From NCBI RefSeq assembly GCF_002289565.1, contig NZ_NTFY01000029.1, positions 1 to 41,357 on the forward strand: a DNA stretch of 41,357 nucleotides. Direction: 5' to 3'. Shown piece by piece: positions 34,838-41,357 of this stretch. The position numbers and the translations under genes were made by a program. Below the pieces are notes generated by a model, which was given only the letters and a program-made list of their open reading frames with translations, was not told the origin of the DNA and ran no database searches. Numbering within the stretch: position 1 is the stretch's first letter; each line of letters begins with the position of its first letter. The DNA is from Rhodopirellula sp. SM50. Its GTDB lineage: Bacteria > Planctomycetota > Planctomycetia > Pirellulales > Pirellulaceae.

Positions 34838-35061
34838 GCCCTCGGGGAAACTTGAGTCAGATTGTTTTCAGAAATCCTGGCGAATGTGCGAGAATGGCCG
34901 GAAGCAGCGTAAAATCGCGGCGGCGACTTGCCGATTTTGACTCGACCGCGATAGATTACGGGCTTCTCCAGCAAACAGAGCATTTCGCTGCAGCGAAAAA
35001 ACGCTTTGCGGCAGACACACTAATTTTGTTCACCCCGTTCCCGTCCAAGGTGCGTTACAGG

Positions 35062-36564
35062 ATGTCCACGTCCATAGATTCCCCCGAAAACGCCGAAGAA
35101 GCGACCCCTCTCCAACTGGAGGTCCAGGTCAGTTCCCCGCAGGCGTGTGTCCGCGATGTTGTCGTGACCGTTCCCGAGTCCGAAGTCAAACGCTACCTCA
35201 AAGACGCGTATGATGAATTGGTGCCGGAAGCCCAAGTTCCCGGTTTCCGCAGCGGTCGTGCACCGCGGCGTCTGGTTGAAAAGCAGTTCAAGGACCGCGT
35301 GGTCGAGCAGGTCAAGGGCAAGCTGTTGATGGACAGCCTTTCGCAGGTCACCGAAAGCCAAGACTTCTCGGCGATCAGCGAGCCTGACTTCGACTACAAC
35401 TCGATCCCCGATCCGGGTGAAGGTCCGTTCTCGTTCCAGTTCTCGATCGAAGTGCGTCCCGAGTTTGAGACTCCCAACTGGAAAGGGTTGGAGTTGACCA
35501 AGCCGGTCGAAAACATCGACGACGAGGCGGTTAACGCGGCGTTGCAACGAGTCCTGAAAGACCGGGCTTCGTTCGAAGCGACCGACGAGCCGGCTGAATT
35601 GGGCGACAAGTTGGTCGTCAACATTCGCTTCAAAGAAGGCGACGAAGTCCTTTCGACGATGGAAGAGGAGTCCATCACGCTGGCTCCGGCACTGTCGCTC
35701 AGTGATGCCGTGTGCGAATCCTTCGGCGCCGATGTCGCCGGTAAGAAGGAAGGCGATACCGTCACGACGGCGGTCACACTCGGTGATTCCGACGACGATG
35801 CGGACAGCGCTCGCACGATCACCGCCGAAGTCGAGTTGGTCGAAGTTCAGAAACTTGAGAACGTCGAACTGACCGGCGACGTGCTCGAAGAGCTCGGTGA
35901 CTTTGAAACCGAAGAAGAACTTCGCGAATTCGTTAAAGATTCGCTGGTCCGTCAAGCCGAATACCGCACGCAGCAGGCCGTTCGCCAAAAGGTGACGAAC
36001 CTGTTGGCCGAGTCGGTCAGCTTTGAGTTGCCCGAAGACTTGGTTCGCCGTCAAACCAATCGCGAATTGCAACGACGCGTTTTGGAAATGCGTCGCAACG
36101 GGTTCGACGACACAACGATCCGCGGCATCGTCAACGCGCTGCAGCAGAACGCACGTGCGTCGACCGAGACGGCGTTGCGTGAGCACTTTGTGCTGGAGCA
36201 AATCGCGGAAGAGGAATCGATCGACGCCGAGCCTCAGGAATTCGAAAGCGAGATCATGTTGATTTCGCAACAGTCCGGACAAAGTCTGCGGGCCACCCGG
36301 GCTCGATTGGAAAAGACCGGTCAAATGGATGCCCTGCGGAATCAAATCGTCGAGCGGAAGGTGATCGAGTTGGTTGTGGAGAACGCCAAGGTCACCGAAG
36401 AAGAGATTTCGGCCGACATGGACGATCCGACCAAGGACTCCTATCCGGTCTCGCACAGCGTCTTCGGAACGAAAGCGGAGTCGGAAATTCCGAATGCGAA
36501 ATACGAGGACAATAGCGTCCCCGAGTCGCCGCTGCCGGGTTCGTCCGAGCAAGACAAGGATTGA
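35062..36564 (+). CDS. tig: Trigger factor, ribosome-bound chaperone
   Basis: The 500-residue protein binds at L23 and folds new chains. The ribosome-binding signature GFRSGRAP is at residues 61-68; a degenerate FKBP-like PPIase domain (about 165-260) and a long helical C-terminal arm region follow. The C-terminal end is acidic and loosely ordered. ATG at 35062 gives the usual start before the N-terminal domain; the open frame upstream (to 34852) is unlikely to be coding. Length is more than E. coli (432). It is followed by the FHA-GAF phosphatase gene after 52 bases. Confidence 0.93.
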   Translation: MSTSIDSPENAEEATPLQLEVQVSSPQACVRDVVVTVPESEVKRYLKDAYDELVPEAQVPGFRSGRAPRRLVEKQFKDRVVEQVKGKLLMDSLSQVTESQDFSAISEPDFDYNSIPDPGEGPFSFQFSIEVRPEFETPNWKGLELTKPVENIDDEAVNAALQRVLKDRASFEATDEPAELGDKLVVNIRFKEGDEVLSTMEEESITLAPALSLSDAVCESFGADVAGKKEGDTVTTAVTLGDSDDDADSARTITAEVELVEVQKLENVELTGDVLEELGDFETEEELREFVKDSLVRQAEYRTQQAVRQKVTNLLAESVSFELPEDLVRRQTNRELQRRVLEMRRNGFDDTTIRGIVNALQQNARASTETALREHFVLEQIAEEESIDAEPQEFESEIMLISQQSGQSLRATRARLEKTGQMDALRNQIVERKVIELVVENAKVTEEEISADMDDPTKDSYPVSHSVFGTKAESEIPNAKYEDNSVPESPLPGSSEQDKD

Positions 36565-36616
36565 TTCGGACCTGATTCTACCAGCACCGGCAACCTTTTG
36601 AGGGGCCAACGGATCG

Positions 36617-38404
36617 ATGGCGTTTTTGTCAACTAGTGTCGGAAGCAGTTCACTCGATGCAGGCGTCGACTCCGCCGCTGGTGCGATCAGCGGCGGGCCG
36701 GAACGCTTTGAACTGGCCGAAGAAGAGACGTCGATCGGACGCCATCCCGATTGCCACATCGTGGTCGATGCCGGTGCGGTCAGCCGATTTCATGCCAAGG
36801 TCGTTCGTCAGGATGACCAATTCACGGTGTTCGATCTGGGCAGCCGAAACGGCACCTTTCTCAACGGTCAGTTGCTCTCCGGCGGCCAGGTGCTGCGTGA
36901 AGGCGACCGCATCCGGATCAGCGACATCGAGTTGATCTTTCACGGCGATAGCTATCCCGAATTCGCCTCCAGCGGGGCGTCGGAATTGACGTTCAGCGGT
37001 TCCAGCTTCGGAATCGTGATGGTCGACGACGAATCGGATAACTCGCGCATCGTCTCGCCGCAGGTGGAGTTCGAAAAGTCGGGCGAAGGCCTGAAGATGA
37101 GAGCGACGCCCGAGGCGAAGCTCGAGGCGTTGTTGAAGATCAACCGCAACCTCAGCAACACGCTCTCGCTGGACAGCGTCTTGCCGGGGATCCTGGACAG
37201 TCTGTTCGCGATCTTTCCGTCGGCCGACCGCGGTTTCATCGTGATGGAAACCGAAGACGGCGGGTTGCAGACCCGCTGGATCAAAACCCGTCAGGCCCGT
37301 GACGAAACCGAAACGGTGCGGATCAGCCGCACCATCATTCGCCGCGTGATCTCAAGCGGTGAAGCCCTGCTGTCGTTCGACGCCATGCAGGACAGCCGAT
37401 TCGATAGCAGCGAGTCGATCGCAGACTTTTCGATCAAGAGCATGATTTGCGCACCGCTGGGCGATTCCGAAGGCAATCGGTTCGGCGCGATTCAAATCGA
37501 TTCGACCCAAGGGCGTGGCCAGTTCGTCGAAGAGGACATCGATCTGCTGGCCGGCATTGCGGCCCAGGCGGGCATTCTGATCACCAATGCTCAGATGCAC
37601 GAACAGGCCTTGCATCAACGCGAGGTGGAGCATGACTTGAAACTCGCGACGGACGTCCAAAAGGCGTTTTTGCCGCAGCGGTCGCCCGACGCGAACGGCT
37701 ATGCCGTCGAAAGCTATTACCAAGCGGCCAATCACATCGGGGGCGACTACTTCGACTACATCCACTTGGCCGATGGCAAGATCGCAATCGTGGTCGCCGA
37801 CGTCGTCGGCCATGGCGTGGCCGCGGCGATGTATATGGCCAAGTTGTCCTCCGAGACGCGGTTCTGCTTGGCCGGGGAGCCCGACGTCGCACGGGCGATC
37901 GAAAAACTGAACGATCGCATGAGTGAACTGGGCGTCGAGCGATTTGCGACGTTCTTGCTGGTCGTCATTGACCCGGCCAGCCCGAACGTGACGATCGTCA
38001 ACGCCGGACACATGCCTCCGATTTGGCGGCACGCCCGCACCGGCGAAATCACCGAACCGGGCGGTGAAGAATCGGGGTTGCCGATCGCGATCTATGCGGG
38101 AATGGAATACGAAGCCGTCAGCGCCGAGGTGGAACCCGGCGACGTGCTGTTGCTGTATACCGATGGCGTCAACGAAGCGATGGATGCCGAGGACAACGAG
38201 TTCGGGATCGAATCGATTCGAAACCTTGCCGCGCTGGAGAGTGAAGCCGGGGCGATCAAGGACCTCGTCGTCCAGGCGGTCATGAAGCACGTCGGTGACG
38301 CGCCGCCGTTTGACGACATGTGTATGGTCGTGATCCAGCGGACTCAGCCTGCCGAGCCGGTTGAGACGGTCGATGACGGTGAGATCGATACGGCGCTGCG
38401 ATGA
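36617..38404 (+). CDS. FHA-GAF-PP2C (SpoIIE/RsbU-type) phosphatase
   Basis: The 595-residue protein is a predicted serine/threonine phosphatase with two sensing domains. The FHA domain (about 32-110) keeps G41-R42, S56-R-F-H59 and SRNGT (76-80). A GAF domain (about 170-335) follows, then a coiled linker (QALHQREVEHDLKLATDVQKAF-like) and a PP2C domain with metal-binding GGDYFD, DVVGHGVAAAM, YTDGVNEAMD and DDMCMVV. Such enzymes often dephosphorylate STAS proteins in partner switching, and one STAS gene is in this window (2839), though far away. GAGGGG lies about 11 bases before the ATG. The end overlaps acyP by four bases (ATGA). Confidence 0.92.
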   Translation: MAFLSTSVGSSSLDAGVDSAAGAISGGPERFELAEEETSIGRHPDCHIVVDAGAVSRFHAKVVRQDDQFTVFDLGSRNGTFLNGQLLSGGQVLREGDRIRISDIELIFHGDSYPEFASSGASELTFSGSSFGIVMVDDESDNSRIVSPQVEFEKSGEGLKMRATPEAKLEALLKINRNLSNTLSLDSVLPGILDSLFAIFPSADRGFIVMETEDGGLQTRWIKTRQARDETETVRISRTIIRRVISSGEALLSFDAMQDSRFDSSESIADFSIKSMICAPLGDSEGNRFGAIQIDSTQGRGQFVEEDIDLLAGIAAQAGILITNAQMHEQALHQREVEHDLKLATDVQKAFLPQRSPDANGYAVESYYQAANHIGGDYFDYIHLADGKIAIVVADVVGHGVAAAMYMAKLSSETRFCLAGEPDVARAIEKLNDRMSELGVERFATFLLVVIDPASPNVTIVNAGHMPPIWRHARTGEITEPGGEESGLPIAIYAGMEYEAVSAEVEPGDVLLLYTDGVNEAMDAEDNEFGIESIRNLAALESEAGAIKDLVVQAVMKHVGDAPPFDDMCMVVIQRTQPAEPVETVDDGEIDTALR

Positions 38405-38670
38405 ACGTTCGATTAATCGCACGCTACCGTGGTCGCGTTCAGGGCGTCGGATTTCGAGCGACCGTGCTGTTTCACGCCAATGGCCTGGACATCCACGGCT
38501 TCGTTCGCAATGAGCCCGACGGAAGCGTCTTGGTCGACGCCGATGGGACCAAGAGCCAATTAAAGGAACTGATTCGTCGGATCGATTCTCGGCCGGCCGG
38601 TTCAATCGACGATTGTGATGTGACCTGGGTGGATTCGTTGCAGCGGAACAGCGGGTTTTCGATCGGTTAG
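38401..38670 (+). CDS. acyP: Acylphosphatase
   Basis: This 89-residue enzyme hydrolyses acyl phosphates such as 1,3-bisphosphoglycerate. Both catalytic residues are seen: Arg19 (RVQGVGFR) and Asn37 (GFVRNEPDGS). Its start overlaps the phosphatase stop by four bases, and thiL follows after 54 bases. Confidence 0.96.
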   Translation: MNVRLIARYRGRVQGVGFRATVLFHANGLDIHGFVRNEPDGSVLVDADGTKSQLKELIRRIDSRPAGSIDDCDVTWVDSLQRNSGFSIG

Positions 38671-38724
38671 TGTGATTTCGTTGCGGACCAGCCAGCAGGC
38701 TCACCCGGAAGGTGGATTTGGATC

Positions 38725-39633
38725 ATGGAACAGTCTTTTCTCGCTTACTTAAAAGGTCGCACGCGGTCGTTGCCGCAGGTCACCGTCGGCATCGGTGACG
38801 ACGCCGCCGTGATCCAGTCGCCCGCCTCGCCGTCCATTGTCTGTACCGACCAGATCATCGACGGGGTCGATTTTGCCATCGATGAACACGACTTGGCGGA
38901 CGTCGGTTTTAAAGCGATGGCGATCAACTTGAGTGACATCGCGGCGATGGGAGCGATCCCGACCAGCGCCCTGGTCACCCTGGCATTGCCCAAACAAAAC
39001 GCGACGAAGATTGCCGGAGAGGTTTACGAGGGGATTCTGGAGTCTGCCAAACAGTTCGATGTCGCCATCGCCGGCGGGGATCTGTCGACCTATGACGGTC
39101 CGCTGGCGATCAGCATCACCTTGCTCGGCCACGTCCCCGACGGCGATCCCTGGTTGCGGAGCGGTGCCGTCGAAGGCGATGTCGTGTTGGCCAGCGGCAG
39201 CTTCGGCGGCAGCATCGGTGGACGGCACCTGAGGCCGACCCCACGCATCGAACTCGCCTCCGCCATCCGAAAACTGGCTACCGTCCACGCGGCGATCGAT
39301 GTCAGCGACGGCCTGTCCCTGGACCTGGATCGGATGTGCGCCAGCAGCGGCTACGGTGTCGAATTGGACGTCGACGCGATTCCGATCCACACCGATGCGA
39401 TCAAGTTATCGGCCAAAACCGGACGCGAGCCGTTTCAACACGCCTGGAGCGACGGCGAAGATTTCGAACTCTTGCTGACCACCACGCCGGCCGACGCCGA
39501 GCGACTGCTGGCGGCGGACCTTCCCGCCCCGTTGGCCGCGATCGGAAAAATCGTCGGACGCACCGGGCTGTGGAGAATCCATGAAGGCAAGTACTTGAGG
39601 CTTTCGCCGCAAGGCTACATTCACGACGAGTGA
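38725..39633 (+). CDS. thiL: Thiamine-monophosphate kinase
   Basis: ThiL (302 residues) makes thiamine diphosphate from the monophosphate. Mg/ATP motifs: GIGDDAAVI (22-30), GVDF, NLSDIAAMGA (70-79), the GGD loop (AGGDLST) and AIDVSDGLSLDLDRM. AYLKGRTRSL at the start fits the family. No TPP riboswitch is seen upstream. It ends about 45 bases before array 2. Confidence 0.95.
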   Translation: MEQSFLAYLKGRTRSLPQVTVGIGDDAAVIQSPASPSIVCTDQIIDGVDFAIDEHDLADVGFKAMAINLSDIAAMGAIPTSALVTLALPKQNATKIAGEVYEGILESAKQFDVAIAGGDLSTYDGPLAISITLLGHVPDGDPWLRSGAVEGDVVLASGSFGGSIGGRHLRPTPRIELASAIRKLATVHAAIDVSDGLSLDLDRMCASSGYGVELDVDAIPIHTDAIKLSAKTGREPFQHAWSDGEDFELLLTTTPADAERLLAADLPAPLAAIGKIVGRTGLWRIHEGKYLRLSPQGYIHDE

Positions 39634-39677
39634 AATGGCGGCACCGGTCGGACGGCGGTGCGGTGCCAAGGGAAGAG

Positions 39678-40013
39678 CTGGTCAAAAGATTGATTGGTCA
39701 AAAGATTGATTGGTCAAAAGATTGATTGGTCAAAAGATTGATTGGTCAAGAGATTGATTGGTCAAAAGATTGGTTGGTCAAAAGATTGGTTGGTCAAAAG
39801 ATTGATTGGTCAAAAGATTGATTGGTCAAAAGATTGATTGGTCAAAAGATTGATTGGTCAAAAGATTGATTGGTCAAAAGATTGATTGGTCAAAAGATTG
39901 ATTGGTCAAAAGATTGATTGGTCAAAAGATTGATTGGTCAAAAGATTGATTGGTCAAAAAATTGATTGGTCAAAAAATTGATTGGTCAAAAAATTGATTG
40001 GTCAAAAAATTGA
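39678..40013 (+). repeat. 16-bp tandem array 2, TTGGTCAAAAGATTGA x21
   Basis: Twenty-one units at an exact 16-bp period without spacers. The first unit begins CTGG, unit 5 has AAGA for AAAA at 39749-39750, units 6 and 7 end in TTGG. The last four (39950-40013) read TTGGTCAAAAAATTGA, sharing the A-run of array 1. A purine-rich stretch (AAGGGAAGAG) precedes it, as before array 1. Confidence 0.98.
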
Positions 40014-40047
40014 TTGGCTGGATTTTTTGACCAACCCATTTTTTGAC
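39998..40047. repeat. Inverted junction at the end of array 2
   Basis: The last full unit (TTGGTCAAAAAAT, 39998-40010) pairs exactly with ATTTTTTGACCAA (40022-40034) around an 11-base loop. The right side continues as CCCATTTTTTGACC (to 40047), i.e. inverted units of the array-1 type. The hairpin could end thiL transcription. Confidence 0.95.
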
Positions 40048-40249
40048 CCTCGTCTCGTTCTCCCTGATCCTTCACTAACCTGCTCTTGTTGCTCACCATG
40101 ATTCTGCCCCGAATCGTTCTGCCACCCTTCTGCCGGCCAACAAATACGCTGGCCGGCGTGATCCTTCCTCGGCAAGAGTGCCGCGGTTGCGTTAAGGTGT
40201 TGCTTCTGGCACTTTTGATTCACGACCACTGACGCGGGACGACTCTCCG
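40048..40249. other. 202-bp gap with decayed GGCAGAA repeats
   Basis: Between the array junction and the hydrolase. CATGATTCTGCC and ATCGTTCTGCC, with CTTCTGCC, about 40099-40131, are inverted GGCAGAA(C/T)GAT units spaced about 15-16 bp. No gene or clear promoter is seen. Confidence 0.55.
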
Positions 40250-41107
40250 ATGCGACACTCTTGGCTGATTTGCGGGCTGGCGATTTGCCTTTCATTGGGA
40301 ACTTCGGTGCAAGCCGAAGTCACGATCACACCGGACGTCGTCTACGGCCACAAGTCGGGATTGGCGATGACGATGGACGTGTTCACACCGACCGAGAATG
40401 CCAACGGGGCGGGCGTGTTGTTCATGGTCAGTGGCGGTTGGTATTCGAGTTGGCAGCCGCCGGAGCAGGTGCAGGGCCGGTTCAAGCCGTTGACGGACAA
40501 GGGGTTCACGGTGTTTGCCGTGCGTCATGGCAGCAGCCCCAAGTTCTCGATCCCCGAAGCGGTCTCGGATGTTCGCCGTAGCGTCCGGTTCGTTCGCCTG
40601 AACGCGGATCGGTTCAAGATTGATCCGCAGCGATTGGGCGTCTTCGGCTACAGCGCCGGCGGACATCTGTCGCTGATGTTGGGGACGGCATCGGATGAAG
40701 GCGATCCCGCCGCGAAGGACCCGGTGGATCGGGTTTCCAATCGTGTCGCCGCGGTCGTGGCGTTTGTCGCGCCGACCGATCTGAGGATCATGGTCAAGGA
40801 CGCGCCCGATCGGCTGGATGCGTACGCGCGGTTTCCGGCCTTGGATCTTGATCTGAAACGAGCCGAAGAGGGCTCGCCGCTGGTTCATGTAACCCCGGAT
40901 GATCCACCGACGCTGTTGATCGCCGGAGACAAGGATGAGTTGGTGCCGATCGAGCACAGTCGAAACATCCATGCGGCCTTTGAGGAGGCGAACGTCACCA
41001 GTCGGCTGGTCGAAGTCGCCGGCGCCGGCCACGGGTTCCGAGGGGAAGACGCTCGGCGGTCGACCGAATCGATGGTGGAGTGGTTTCAATTGCAGCTCGC
41101 TCCGTAA
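40250..41107 (+). CDS. Secreted alpha/beta hydrolase (esterase type)
   Basis: The 285-residue product has a signal peptide (HSWLICGLAICLSLGTSVQA, cleavage after QA). Nucleophile Ser135 (GYSAGG, 133-138), probable acid Asp229 (GDKDELVP) and His261 (GAGHGF) form the triad; SGGW (61-64) resembles the oxyanion HGGG motif of carboxylesterases. A 5-base GACTC-rich stretch before the ATG has no clear ribosome site. Substrate unknown; acetylated polysaccharides are a guess from family and habitat. Confidence 0.88.
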   Translation: MRHSWLICGLAICLSLGTSVQAEVTITPDVVYGHKSGLAMTMDVFTPTENANGAGVLFMVSGGWYSSWQPPEQVQGRFKPLTDKGFTVFAVRHGSSPKFSIPEAVSDVRRSVRFVRLNADRFKIDPQRLGVFGYSAGGHLSLMLGTASDEGDPAAKDPVDRVSNRVAAVVAFVAPTDLRIMVKDAPDRLDAYARFPALDLDLKRAEEGSPLVHVTPDDPPTLLIAGDKDELVPIEHSRNIHAAFEEANVTSRLVEVAGAGHGFRGEDARRSTESMVEWFQLQLAP

Positions 41108-41137
41108 GACGCCATGCGGTTGGACCCTCTAAACGTG

Positions 41138-41284
41138 TTAGCGGAACGGCGCGAGCGGGTTGTCGATTTAGTCGATGTTTCGAAATCAACGCGATCATCC
41201 CAGCGCGACGCGTTAGCGAGGGACGCCGCGTCGCCCCTTGCTAACGCATGCGGGCTTAAATCGACAGCCCGCGAGCCGTCCGGT
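41138..41284. repeat. Nested inverted-repeat element 2 (REPIN-like)
   Basis: Left end TTAGCGGAACGGC at 41138 with CGGGTTGTCGATTTA (41156-41170), right end TTAAATCGACAGCCCG (41256-41271) and GCGAGCCGTCCGGT (to 41284). The interior has its own arms, GCGTTAGC (41210-41217) and GCTAACGC (41240-41247). It shares the ends of element 1 (10921-11073) in inverted orientation around a different interior. Confidence 0.85.
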
Positions 41285-41304
41285 CGCGCTTCAAAACCAC
41301 CGTG

Positions 41305-41337
41305 AAAGACCGGAGGGCTTGCGCCCTACCGCTAACA
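41305..41337 (-). repeat. Inverted GNRA hairpin copy near the window end
   Basis: Read on the minus strand this is TTAGCGG-T-AGGGC-GCAA-GCCCT-CCGG, with the same AGGGC stem and a GCAA loop, as at 11542. Confidence 0.9.
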
Positions 41338-41357
41338 AAAAACGCCCCGCTTGGCGT

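Noticed and set aside
34325..34855. Plus-strand frame through repeat copy 2 and the tRNA
   Set aside because: It reads across a dispersed repeat, a terminator and the antisense of tRNA-Gly.
35020..36759. 579-residue minus-strand frame antisense to trigger factor
   Set aside because: No recognisable motifs; trigger factor and the next gene cover the same DNA with strong evidence.
37352..38704. 450-residue minus-strand frame antisense to the FHA-GAF phosphatase
   Set aside because: No domain seen; the sense gene has all PP2C metal sites.
38671..38724. TPP riboswitch before thiL
   Set aside because: The gap is 54 bases and shows no conserved CUGAGA or ACYUGA elements.
39678..40047. CRISPR array
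   Set aside because: Units are 16 bp and directly adjacent, with no unique spacers and no cas genes in the window.

Overview
The window looks like a chromosomal segment of a planctomycete of the Pirellulaceae type (Rhodopirellula or Rubripirellula-like). This rests on protein content (a very large PQQ-propeller/TPR secreted protein, a Tat-exported Gfo/Idh/MocA oxidoreductase, FHA fusions, ribosomal proteins of planctomycete type), moderately high GC, and many short palindromic intergenic repeats. It was read by eye only, with no database search.

Layout. 1-1637: 3' part of a group II intron with its maturase, ending in domain V/VI. 1765-3213: FHA-GGDEF diguanylate cyclase and a STAS protein. 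3462-6010 (minus): a two-gene unit, radical SAM/SPASM protein then protoporphyrinogen/coproporphyrinogen oxidase, pointing to late heme synthesis. 6117-6244: 16-bp tandem array. 6314-7675 (minus) and 8449-10083 (plus): Gfo/Idh/MocA oxidoreductase and a divergent sodium:solute symporter, separated by a repeat-rich gap. 10144-10548: P-II protein behind a sigma-54 promoter. 10549-11208: palindromic elements. 11209-12338: a small unknown protein and a sirtuin. 12397-20899 (minus): a giant protein that I read as PPi-type PEP carboxykinase, and the PQQ/TPR protein. 21178-33379 (minus): the S10-spc ribosomal protein operon, rpsJ to adk, 22 genes, driven by a clear sigma-70-type promoter at 33481-33509. 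33738-34786: small membrane protein, a 211-bp direct repeat pair, and tRNA-Gly(GCC). 35062-39633 (plus): trigger factor, FHA-GAF-PP2C phosphatase, acylphosphatase, ThiL. 39678-40047: a second, larger 16-bp array. 40250-41107: secreted alpha/beta hydrolase. The end is again a palindromic element.

How the parts fit. Most of the window is housekeeping: translation (ribosomal proteins, SecY, Adk, trigger factor, tRNA), heme and thiamine cofactors, nitrogen sensing and central carbon metabolism. Two FHA-containing signalling enzymes and a STAS protein suggest phospho-dependent and c-di-GMP signalling. I found no defence system, prophage or biosynthetic cluster. The most unusual content is non-coding: two arrays built on the same TTGGTCAAAA core with a strict 16-bp period, one ending in an inverted junction; a dispersed hairpin whose stem changes are compensatory and whose loop stays GNRA; and two REPIN-like elements with shared ends and different interiors.
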